Shown here in pieces: positions 19,883 through 29,339 of a DNA stretch of 32,069 bases. Below the pieces are notes generated by a model. It was not told the origin of the DNA and searched no databases. It worked only from the letters and a program-made list of their open reading frames with translations. The position numbers and the translations under genes were made by a program. The stretch comes from Fonsecaea monophora. Taxonomy: Eukaryota; Ascomycota; Eurotiomycetes; Chaetothyriales; Herpotrichiellaceae. The stretch lies in the NCBI RefSeq assembly GCF_001642475.1, contig NW_019174121.1, positions 1 through 32,069 on the forward strand. Direction: 5' to 3'. How positions within the stretch are numbered: position 1 is the first letter of the stretch; each line of letters opens with the position of its first letter.

Positions 19883-22238
19883 TTAACCGTACGAAATTTG
19901 TGCGTTTGGCTCACCTGGGGCCATGAAGTTGGTCTCAGGGTTACCCGTCTCCTTTGCTGCACTGCAGCGAGCCATTGTCGGTGAGCTAGAGCATCGTTAG
20001 TATCTTAATGTTTATATGGGATTCGGCTGGGCGCGCTGGTGTATGACATACCTTCTTGAAATCACATCCGTCTGGTAGAAGTCTTTGATGGGAAGCTCCA
20101 ACTTCTGTCCTGTAGCTTTAGAGCCCTTGTTCGCATCTACAAGCTGTACTTTGCTCAACCCAGTCAATGTCTGCGGCTCAAGAGTGTCGTATCTCCGTAG
20201 CGCCGGCGAAATCTCTTCGAGACGATCTCTCAACACTTCCAAATCGTCATATGGTAACGGGGCACCCAAGAACTCGGATGCTGCTCGAATGATCTTCCAG
20301 TCCGTCCGTGCCGCTCCGGGTATTGCGACCGCAGAGCGAGTGATCTGCACCCGGCCCTCAGTGTTTACATAGGTTCCGGATTTCTCGGTGTATGCAGAAC
20401 CAGGAAGAATGACATCTGCGAGCTGTGCACCAGTCTCACCGTGGTGACCCTGGTAAATAACAAATGCGTCCTTGGGGATATCGGCCTCGGATATCTCATC
20501 TGCACCCAATAACCAGACCATCTTGGGTTTTGTCTCGGCAACTTTCTGAGATGGAACGGTGAAGCCAACCTCGTAAGCTCCTGCTCTAGAAGCCGCCCGC
20601 TGAAGGACATTGTATCCTTGCCACTCCGGAGTGTTGAAGTTGGCCTGGTGCTTGTCCACGAAGGAACCCACTGACTCGAAAATCGCTGCTGCATCCGGGT
20701 GCTCGGCGACGGCGCTGCCTACAATGATCATAGGTCTCTTGGCTTCTGCCAATTTCTTTCCAAATTCACCGGAAAGGACTTTCTTGACTGCTGCAGCGTC
20801 GGTGCCCAAATGCTCGAATTCGAACGTGCTCTCAAAGGGTTCACCAATATACCCAATCTCAAGCGGCGAACGCATCCACTGTTTGCGAATGCGGGCGTTA
20901 AGGACAGCTGCCTCCCAACGGGGATTGCTTCCAATAATGAGCATGCTGTCGGCTTCTTCAACACCAAAGATCTTGGAGTTGAAAAGGTAATTTCCTCGGA
21001 TGTCGATACCGTGGGCAATCGGTGAGCTACCTCCAGGCTGGTCAAGAGCGAGATTCTCTGAGTTCAATTTATTGGCGAGATCTTTCATGGCAACCAGGGA
21101 TTCAGTCTCGACCAAGTGGCCAGCGATAGCTTTGAATTCGTTCTCGCCAGGCTTGAGCCGGGCGTACGCGTTGCCGATTTCTGTCAGAGCTTGTTCCCAT
21201 GTGGCTGGCAGGAACTTATCATCCCTTCGGATCAGCGGTGTCGTTAATCTTTGCGTCTTCAAGCCATCAAGAGCAAAACGGGTCTTATCATCGATCCACT
21301 CTTCGTTGATATCGTCGTTCAGTCTGGGTAGTATTCTCTTGACTTCCAATCCTCTGGCGTCTACTCGGATGTTTGAGCCCAAAGCATTCAGAACATCGAT
21401 TGATTCAAATTTTGTAAGTTCCCAAGGCCGATAGCTGAAAGCCCCTGGTTTAGGCAGGAGAGCACCAACAGGGCACAAGTCAGCCACGTTTCCTGAGAGT
21501 TCAGTGTCGAGGTTCCTTTCAAGATATGTGCCGATTTCCAATGAATTGCCTCTGCCTGTAGAACCCAGCTCCGGAGCACCGGCAATCTCGTTGGCAAACC
21601 GAATACACCTCGTGCAATGAATGCATCTGTTCATCGAAGTCTTAATCAAAGGCCCAATGTTCTTGTCCTCGACAGCACGCTTGCCCGTAACTTCGTGGAA
21701 ACGGCCACGATCGGCACCGTATCTCATGGATTGATCTTGTAAATCGCACTGGCCACCTTGGTCGCAGATAGGACAGTCCAACGGATGGTTGGCCAGCAGG
21801 AACTCCATAATGCCTTCTCTTGCTTTGTGGGTCATTGGCGAATTGGTCTTGACAACCATGCCGGGTTGGACGGGCCATGCGCACGATGCGACGGGTTTGG
21901 GGACTCGTTCGACTTCGACTAGGCACATACGACAGTTCCCGGCAATGAGGAGTTTTCTATCGATCACCGGTTAGCACTGAACGGGCATTTGTGTGCCGCG
22001 CTAGGGTTCCAAGGACGTACTCATGGTAACAGTATCGAGGTATCGTCACGCCCGCCTTTTCACAAGCTTGGATCAAAGCTGATCCAGCCTCTATCGACAC
22101 CTTCTTGCCATCGATGGTGAGTTCGACTTCGGCATTCCGTCTGGCCGAGGAGGTGAACGTCCTGGTCGCCGCTTGCTTCGTTGTTGAGGTCAGCAAAGGT
22201 CTTGTGCGCCCGGCGGCGCGAAGAAGCTGAGACCGCAT
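19883..22238 (-). CDS. nuo78: NADH:ubiquinone oxidoreductase 75-78 kDa iron-sulfur subunit (complex I)
   Basis: Three exons: 22238-22021, 21956-20052 and 19985-19883, joined to 741 residues. Intron 1 (64 nt) is GTACGT...TAG; intron 2 (66 nt) is GTATGT with branch TACTAAC and TAG. An Arg-rich presequence covers about residues 1-34. The 2Fe-2S cluster ligands are C70, C81, C84 and C98; the first [4Fe-4S] site is H130, C134, C137 and C143; the second is C184, C187, C190 and C234. All ligands are intact. A molybdopterin-oxidoreductase-like domain follows. The last exon adds 33 residues (start SPTMARCSAAKETGNPETN, end ISYG) that match the conserved fungal C terminus. It is part of the peripheral arm electron path in the matrix. 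The start ATG at 22238 is preferred (A at -3); an in-frame ATG at 22355 has a weak context. Confidence 0.95.
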
Positions 22239-22641
22239 TCTGCCACAACCCGTCGAGCAGGTCCCAGCTCTAAAACTCGAAAGGCAGCGTTGTTGAGATG
22301 GAGGTGGTGGCGTCGACAAGAAGCTCTTTGAAGTTTCGCGGGTTGCAGCTTTCATTGACGACAGCACGGTGTCCACCAATCAGATCACGAGTGATTACTG
22401 GTCCTCGATCACGGTGGATCAAAAGCCGAGATATATGCAATTCTGACATAACCCACGGATACATACCTCGTCACCCACTCATGTAGGTGCCATGCAAGAT
22501 ACTAACAAGATACTCAACAAGCGCCATTTAACTTTCATACAGTCTGTGGTCTTCCTGAACCTATATACATCCTAAGAGGAACCGATCTGGGTATCTGAAA
22601 CATCAAAAAACAGACTACCTTAACCCATGACACCCGCTAGT
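22239..22641. other. Spacer upstream of the complex I gene
   Basis: About 400 bases holding the promoter and leader of the complex I gene and the 3' end of the FAD monooxygenase. The complex I frame stays open upstream to about 22379, but that stretch is Pro/Ser-rich and leader-like. Confidence 0.5.
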
Positions 22642-23958
22642 TCAACCCCTCGAAAACCAGTCTCTCACCCTCCTCCTCCAGGCTCCCAAAGTCTGTATCG
22701 ACACCACATAGGCGTACATCATCGTCTTCAAGGGAACCCAGGCTATCCATCCCTTGTTGAGATCCTTGCCCATTTCCTCCGCTGCGCCGTCAATCATGCC
22801 GACCAGAAACGTCACGGGTCCTTCTCTGCTGAACATGCCTTGTTTATTTGTCATGGTCTTTTTCTGGTACCTCTTTGCCCGAGGGAACATGTTCTCTTCG
22901 TACTTGCGTACCGCTTCGTCCACGTTGCCTTGCTCCTTCAGAGCTTGCTCAAGGGCCTCGGCCAGCTCGAGTGAATCTTTCATCGCCTTGTTCACCCCCT
23001 CCCCTGCGAACGGCGTCATCAGACTGGCAGCGTCTCCAATGAGGGTGTACCCCTTCTTGTGGTCCCAGGTATGCCCAACGGGTAACTCGTAGAGTGGCGA
23101 AGCACGGAATCGAGTGCTGACACGGATCAGCTCTTTCTGTTGGCGCGTCCAGTCCTCGTAGTTTTCGAGGATTCTGTCCTTTAATTTCTCCTCGTTGTCA
23201 CCATAAGTGGCCAACAGGTCTGTAGCCCAGTTCTCGTCATTTTCCTTCTTCACCCAGGCCCCGATCTTGATCGAGTCATCGCCCATTCTTTGCGCAGTCA
23301 AACATTTTCCGTCCGAGTATGAAAAGTAACTGCCCTTGCCAACCATCTTTGACAGCTTTGGGTGCTCCTCTTTCGGTCTCACGATGCGGCTTTCAAAGCC
23401 ACAGATGCCCGCATAGTGTGGCCTCACGTCGGTCAAGACGTGTCGAACTTTGGACCACGCTCCATCAGCGCCGACGACCAAATCAAAGGGGCCGGCCGTC
23501 GAACCGTCGCGAAATGTCAGGAAACCGCTGTTAGGCTCAATCGATTGTAGCGTCTTTCCCCATTTCACCCAGTCGCTCTCAACACTCTCTAGCAGCATCT
23601 CTTTAAGAACCTCCCGATCTATCTCCGGTCTCTCATAGTCCAGTTGCGACTCTCTGCTCTTGGACTTGGGCTGACTCTTCATGTGGATGATGATCGTATC
23701 GTTCTTGTCGGCGATGAACAGCTCCTCCCCCTCGTAACGGAGGTATTTGAGCGCTTCTTCCCACAGCCCTGCCTTTTTCAGAGCAGCGAGACCAGTGTCT
23801 GTGTGTAAGTCGAGTGAGCCGCCCTGAAAGGATCGCGATGTGGGACTGGCATCTCTTTCGAAGATAGTGATGGAGATGTCGACAGATGCAACTTGTAGGA
23901 GACGGGCAAGCGTGAGGCCCGCGGGGCCCGCGCCGATGATGGCGAGACTTAACGGCAT
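22642..23958 (-). CDS. FAD-dependent aromatic-type monooxygenase (TetX/UbiH-like)
   Basis: An intronless 438-residue protein, full length for group A flavoprotein monooxygenases. It has the Rossmann GxGxxG (G9, G11, G14) with E34 closing the second strand. R115 is at the expected FAD-contact position, the DG motif is at VVGADGAW (D165-G166), and the GD motif is GDAASLMTPFAGEG (G308-D309, P316). The layout is closest to the TetX/salicylate-hydroxylase-like branch. These enzymes hydroxylate aromatic or polyketide substrates with NAD(P)H and O2. No signal peptide is seen; a hydrophobic C-terminal stretch (about 405-425) might associate with membrane. It is the first of the accessory enzymes that continue to 31.3 kb. 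Substrate unknown. Confidence 0.92.
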   Translation of the reverse strand: MPLSLAIIGAGPAGLTLARLLQVASVDISITIFERDASPTSRSFQGGSLDLHTDTGLAALKKAGLWEEALKYLRYEGEELFIADKNDTIIIHMKSQPKSKSRESQLDYERPEIDREVLKEMLLESVESDWVKWGKTLQSIEPNSGFLTFRDGSTAGPFDLVVGADGAWSKVRHVLTDVRPHYAGICGFESRIVRPKEEHPKLSKMVGKGSYFSYSDGKCLTAQRMGDDSIKIGAWVKKENDENWATDLLATYGDNEEKLKDRILENYEDWTRQQKELIRVSTRFRASPLYELPVGHTWDHKKGYTLIGDAASLMTPFAGEGVNKAMKDSLELAEALEQALKEQGNVDEAVRKYEENMFPRAKRYQKKTMTNKQGMFSREGPVTFLVGMIDGAAEEMGKDLNKGWIAWVPLKTMMYAYVVSIQTLGAWRRRVRDWFSRG

Positions 23959-24744
23959 CGGAGTGAAGGGCCTTGTCAGGTGGCTTGGAATAAGTTGGTA
24001 TTTGATATGAGTGTAATGTCGGGCTTGAGAGAATCCTGATGGACTGATGTCTGGACGTGCTAAAGCACGCTTCCTGCTGGTAACAAATAGTCGTGATGAG
24101 GCTCTTATGCCGCCCTTGACTTTCGATGAGCAGCACTTGTAATTCTTTCGTAGTGTACGAGAAAGATCAAACGAGCGAACAGTTGCTGCCTGGACTCAAC
24201 TACATCTTATATTTGAGGCTGACTCACCTAGTAGTATTTGTTTCACAGCTCAAGAAAATGTGACGCCCTTCAAACTACGAGTACAGGCCATTGGACCCGA
24301 CGGCCTCATGACGAAGTGTTCGTGGACGTTTGGAATTTCAAAGTTCGGGCCCATGCATTCATTCAGCGGGCTGTCCTATCCACCGGCCAATCCTTCCCCA
24401 GGGACATCCCGCCCGGAACTCCAGTGGTGTGAGTTGTGGCCAAAGTTTTCTTTTTCGGGCCCGCGCACAGCTTTAACGGCCGAAGGCGGCTCGCAAGAGT
24501 GCCACATCTCGGCGAACCACAAAGATTGGCCCCAATTCCATACGAGTTCATCCAAAGGGGGGAAATAGTACGAGGTACCTCATCCTGGGATTCGTTCGAG
24601 GTACTCAAAAGGGTTTATTGCGCGAGGAAGCGTCATACAGAAATGGGCATCACCGCGCCTCTTAGATCGCGAAACCTGGCTAGATTCACATAGATACTTC
24701 GATGTGGGAGCTTCGTGATCTATTTTGCACGCACGGATGATGTT
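23959..24744. other. Intergenic spacer between FAD monooxygenase and arylsulfotransferase-like gene
   Basis: A 786-base region. Several short open frames occur on both strands (for example 24260-24568), but none shows a domain, a signal peptide or convincing splice continuity. No repeats or RNA genes were noticed. Confidence 0.55.
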
Positions 24745-26585
24745 CTATATCATCATGGCTCCAAAGCCAAACATGGCAGCAAATCCCAGCTTGCCGTCCA
24801 CACCGCTTCGTTTTTGTATCAAGGCACCAGCGTTCGAACTGGTCGCCGCGGCGCTCGGCTGGCTCGAGGATTGCGATCCAGTGCTATCAGTGCTAGCCGT
24901 CGGGCATCCTAAACCATTGCAGTTTGCAGCCAGTTCCGCGCTGGGTACAAATGTCTTGATCGGTCTCGTGCTGTTCCTCAATGGGTTGCCACTACCATCA
25001 AGGCTTTCGACTAAACTCCAAGGATAGTAGTTGGGTCCAGTGAACATAGTTTCAAACCCATTTCGAGGGACGGTGCCCACCACCGTCCACGGCCCGTTGC
25101 GCGATGTACTCGAGTAAACGCGCCACTGAGCAACCTTCGTGGCACCGTTCCAGCTCATCCAGTACGATGTCGGCGCACTAGTATTGTGTGCATATGTGTA
25201 CAAAGCAGGTGCATCGGTTGGACTGGAGGTGAAATTGTATTTGAAGGCGCGGTAGTGCATCGATCCCTCTGTGGCGAAATGTCCTTGCTGGACCATTCGC
25301 CCATCGGGTGCGTACTCAGATATGAAAGCGTTCTTGCCCCATCCCATGAACACGTTGGAAGTCGACCATTCTTGATTGCTTCCAAGGACCTGCAGATTGC
25401 CTTGCGATTGGGAGATAAATTGGTATGGCGCAATATATCTCTTGAGAAGTGTGACCGAGTTTGTGGTATGGTCGAGCTTCAAGACTAAACCAGAAGAGTA
25501 GCGGGCAGTCTGGTTGTACCCATTCGACGCATTGTCGAACAACGAGATGATGGTGGTGGTTTCGTTTTCCTCACGGAACCTTGCATCATGCTGGAAGCTG
25601 AAATTAAGCCCTGCTGGGAAGGCGAAGTCGGATGCGATTCCACCCAGGCGCCAAATGATGTGCCCATCTTGTCCTGATACCTTGTATAGAGCACAGGTGT
25701 GGCGTGCAGAGACCAGATAGTCTCCGTCTGCATTCTGATCGACGCTGTTGATATGGAAATAGTCCCAGGGGCTTGTCGGTCCAAAGCCATCCCCCGAAAC
25801 CTCTGTCGTGTCTGGCAGTACGAACGTTTCATCGGGCAGTACATGATCCAGGGCAGACCATTCGAAGAGCAATCGACTGGTCCCAATCTCTATATGTTGA
25901 AAGAAGTTGTTCATAATCCAACCCTGCCCTGATGTGATATTGTAGGCCGACAGATCATAGTGCTCTGGATTGTAAAGCGTGAATAGCGACGAGCCGTCGG
26001 GGAGGACATTGAATTCATGCTCGTCAAAATTGGCCACACCCGCTTGCGAATGGATCGACGTTTTGGCCGTGAAAGTATCGTCTAAGACCACGGCGTAGCC
26101 TCGAGCGTATCCGACATTCTGGCCTCCGGTTATATAGCAAAGATTGTCTGTCCCATTGATTTTGCAGAGGTGGAAATTGTGGCTAGGGCCACCACCAGTT
26201 GAGCCATATCCCGAATACACCAAGTTCTGCCACTGATCAGTATTTCTCCCTCTTTGATTCATCCAACTGCAGCACTGACCCCTCTATTGTCGTAGATGTA
26301 TATAGCCTCTTGAAATGTCTGGTATGGACCGAGGAAGATATATCCAGGAGTCACCGCGTCTTCGTCGAACAGAGATATATTCAGGAAAGGCGCGTAAATG
26401 TCAGGTCTCTGCCTTCAACGTTAGCAGCAGAGGCGCAGGTCTCCAGGCAGACTTACAGATTTGTATTGAGACAACGGTCCTGTCCCATTCGTTTTAATTG
26501 ATACTTGACCTTGACCTTCCACGCCCGGGTAGGTACATAACAATGCCCAGAGCGCAGCCAGAACAAGCCGCAGTGCAGATGTCAT
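24745..26585 (-). CDS. Secreted arylsulfotransferase-family protein (PF14269 type), possibly GPI-anchored
   Basis: Three exons: 26585-26457, 26408-26280 and 26232-24745, joined to 581 residues. The two introns are tiny, 48 nt (GTAAGT...CAG) and 47 nt (GTCAGT...CAG). Residues 1-24 form a signal peptide (hydrophobic core ALRLVLAALWALL). Exon 2 encodes RPDIYAPFLNI...GYIFLGPYQ, which opens the family domain; the rest is a beta-propeller-like array with many potential N-glycosylation sites, and the DYF/HINSVD and HDAR motifs are visible. The tail is Ser/Thr-rich (about 530-556), then a basic gap and a short hydrophobic end (568-581), fitting a GPI signal with the omega site near N553-G555. Fungal members are common, but true sulfotransferase activity is rarely shown, so substrate and reaction are uncertain. 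Confidence 0.9.
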
Positions 26586-27194
26586 GGCGGAGAAGCGAGG
26601 AGGTCGTCAGCGTCCGTCGAGGCGCCCACTCACATCAACGCAGGCAAATCGACTTCGCTCCGGACACGAGGACTCCAGGTTGGAAGCAGTAATAGGAGGC
26701 GGTCAAATCTCCATCATCTGCCAGGAGGCAAACGACGCAGGACGGGGGTTTGCCAGCCACCGTCCATCATTTTGGGTCAAGCACACGGAGAAGTTCCTTC
26801 AATGGGTTCTCCACTGATGACGTAGATTTGCATTTGGCCCTTTTAGCAAACGGACAGCGGCAGAGGACAGCAACTCGAGAATTGACCAGCGAGGCGCCAG
26901 AAGGAGTCAAAAGACTTTTTGCCACTGGCCATCCTGTCACCGCTGCCACCGCTGCCACCGCTGGAGCATGTCGCTCACATGCTTCAATGCAGTCACAACA
27001 AGCCAAAGTATACAATACAAAGGCGGTCTCCGGACGCTGCCTTTAAAACCAGACTAGTGCCACCCTTGCGTCCAGCCGCTCGATTCCAGTGTCAACCAGG
27101 TCCTACAAGCCACAACCCAGCATGTATAAGATAAAATTACGAACCCTTCCGTGGTATCGCAGGCACCGACACTTTTGCCCATCACATGCTCTAA
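26586..27194. other. Intergenic spacer upstream of the arylsulfotransferase-like gene
   Basis: About 610 bases holding the promoter of the minus-strand arylsulfotransferase gene and the 3' flank of the methyltransferase. There are two to three CCGCTGCCA units near 26940-26965. Nothing else is recognised. Confidence 0.5.
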
Positions 27195-28343
27195 TCAGGA
27201 ATGTGCTGGAGTTTCTTCGTCTCCTGGTTTCTGCCCAAGTATCACAAATCTAGGATATTGTTAGTGGAAGGCGAAACGTTTAGAGAAGAAAGGGTCCAGG
27301 CACTCACAACGGCCAGTAGCTGTGGACCGTGCGGTCTCTCGCGTCTCTTCGGCATTCATCCAGTAAATTCTCGAGCTCTTCAAGCGAGTACCCGAGCAGC
27401 TCTGTAAATACCTTCAGGCTCAGTCCTTGAATACCGTCGAGTATGTTGACGAGGCCGAACATGCCAGCCTGGCGGAGTTGAGGATCCTTGGGCCAAGGGC
27501 CTATGGGTATTTTGTACTTGCGACAGATGACATTGACGAAGCCTGCAGTGCGCATCTGCTCCATGACGAGGTTAGGTCTGCAGAATCCGCCCAAACCAGC
27601 CATTTCCATCCCCCTCGTCCATTCGCGTTCCCAGAAGCTGAGTCGACTGTTTAGCGGGATGGTGTTGTCGTCACTTCGACGATTGTAGTCGAACTCCTGG
27701 CATTCCACCCAGCCGCCGGGTTGGAGGCACTGAAATGCTTGCTCGAAGAAATGAGGCCAGCTCCTCAATGTAAAGTCACTCATGATCCTTGTGTGAACCA
27801 GGTCAAATCTCTGGGGAAATTCCCACTCTTCGTCGGCATCGGCAATCTCGAAGGTCAAGTTTGGTGTTACGTAGTTCGGCTGGATAGGACTCAGATCTGT
27901 GCCGACGACGTTCGCCCCGGGATATGCTTCAGCTGCCTCCAGTGCCCACGAACCTGTCCCAGTTCCGATGTCGAGGATCCCCTGTGGATGGGGGATAGGA
28001 GCAAAGAATAGCTTGTTCTTCAAGGACAGGCGGACGGCATGGTAAGTGATGTCAATTCTGTCCTGCTCGCTCTCGTCATTGGGCATCAAGTATTTGCCTC
28101 TGTGGAAGGAATGATAGGTGCGATTATGTAGTCTCTCATACTCGTAGACGCTTTCTGTCACCGACTGCGTGCTGGATTCATGATCCCAGTATCCAGAGTC
28201 TGTCTCATCCAGACCTGGGTGAGTGTCGTCGTCCTGGATCAGTCAATCGCAAACGGACTTTGCCGTGGAGGTTCTCCAAGGTCATGGCCTACCATGGGGT
28301 CACTGATTGCCTCCAAGGCACTGTCGCTACCAGAGACTGACAT
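27195..28343 (-). CDS. LaeA-like SAM-dependent methyltransferase
   Basis: Three exons: 28343-28293, 28233-27308 and 27249-27195, joined to 343 residues. Intron 1 (59 nt) is GTAGGC...CAG; intron 2 (58 nt) is GTGAGT with branch CTAAC and TAG. The N terminus is short and acidic. Then comes the family hallmark Y-E-Y-E-R-L-H-N-R-T-Y-H-S-F-H, class I motif I GILDIGTGTGSW (about 102-113), the acidic GTDLSP loop, IADADEEW and the post-motif LQPGGWVECQEF. The last exon gives the usual ending PLFVILGQKPG. These belong to the methyltransferase_23/LaeA-like group. Some members regulate secondary metabolism from the nucleus; most are uncharacterised or methylate small molecules. It shares a 996-base divergent promoter with the downstream P450. 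The exon 1 donor is weaker than the others, so the first 17 residues are less sure. Confidence 0.88.
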
Positions 28344-29339
28344 TTTGCGGGGCAGGGAGACTTCTTCATACCAACAAGCCAGCAGGGGCTTTCCGATGAG
28401 ATGGAGGAGGGGTTTACATTTTGAACCCGCCTGGCGAGTACAAGTGACGACTCAATAGAAGCGGAGAGGGACAGGTAGGCACGAGACAAATCGAAAGCTA
28501 GAGAAAGACTCAAGGGAATCATCCCGCTCCATGGCTCGATTTCTCTGCCTCCCAACAACACATCAGCTGTCAAAAAATATGCAAGCTGTGCCAACACCAA
28601 GTCGGATCACCAATTGGACATGCCGGTCCCAGCTTCTTTATTAAATTCTCTAGCTACACACAGCCCGCATCCGGACCCTTTTTGCCGCGGACGCCCCGCG
28701 TGTCCTTGGCTATCGTGGCTATCCACCTGTTCGCCTCCAGGGCCAAACAGAACGACGGACTGGCGTTTGCACAGGAATCGCAGCCCTCAAAGAGGCAAAA
28801 AAGGAGGCCGCTAGGGAGACATAGTTTCGGGGGTTGCGCAGGACGCCGTCGGGGTTCGAAGCCCACCCAAAGCCCCTAAACAACGTGGATAACTAAGCCC
28901 TAGACAACCCTCATTTGACATGTGTCAACGGCTTTGTTTGAGATGCATCAGGCTAATGCGTGGTTGCAGATGCTCCCTTGTCTACGCAGTATTGTGTGCT
29001 CGATCAGACGTTAGGCGGGCTTTTCTTTCGTGGATCGACCTGCACAGGGAATTGTGCCTCCGTTCAATGACAAGGGCTTGGGTAGGCGAACACCATCATC
29101 GAAGCAACAGCTGATAGCAATCGAGGAGCCACTGACGCCGTTCGATCCTCCGGCTGTTCTCCTCCATCCCCCACCGTGTCTGTCCTTTTGTCATGGACGG
29201 TCTCTCACTCCTCAGGTGAGTTGCACAGAAAGGCGTTCCAACAGGGTGACAATGGCAAGCTGCTCAATGGGCAAGTCGTGATTTTGGCTGTTGCTGAAGA
29301 AAAGTCGCCTGCGTCACTCATTCTTCTCTTCCGTCCATC
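28344..29339. promoter_or_regulatory. Divergent promoter region of methyltransferase and P450
   Basis: 996 bases between divergent start codons. It includes the palindrome CCAATTGG (28610-28617), which reads CCAAT on both strands, and CCGCGG (28685-28690) in a GC-rich patch that could interest Zn2Cys6 regulators. Short open frames occur but none is convincing. A tRNA-like TTCGAA word near 28855 does not fold into a tRNA arm. Confidence 0.45.

Noticed and set aside
20012..20051. C-terminal tail RYVIHQRAQPNPI of the complex I subunit
   Set aside because: It lies inside intron 2; the spliced third exon gives the conserved family ending instead.
24260..24568. A 102-codon plus-strand open frame in the spacer between FAD monooxygenase and arylsulfotransferase-like gene
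   Set aside because: No domain, no signal peptide, no conserved motif, and overlapping alternatives of similar length in other frames.
28840..28875. Possible tRNA T-arm (GGGTTCGAAGCCC-like word)
   Set aside because: The flanking bases do not form a five-pair T stem and no acceptor, D or anticodon arms can be found around it.
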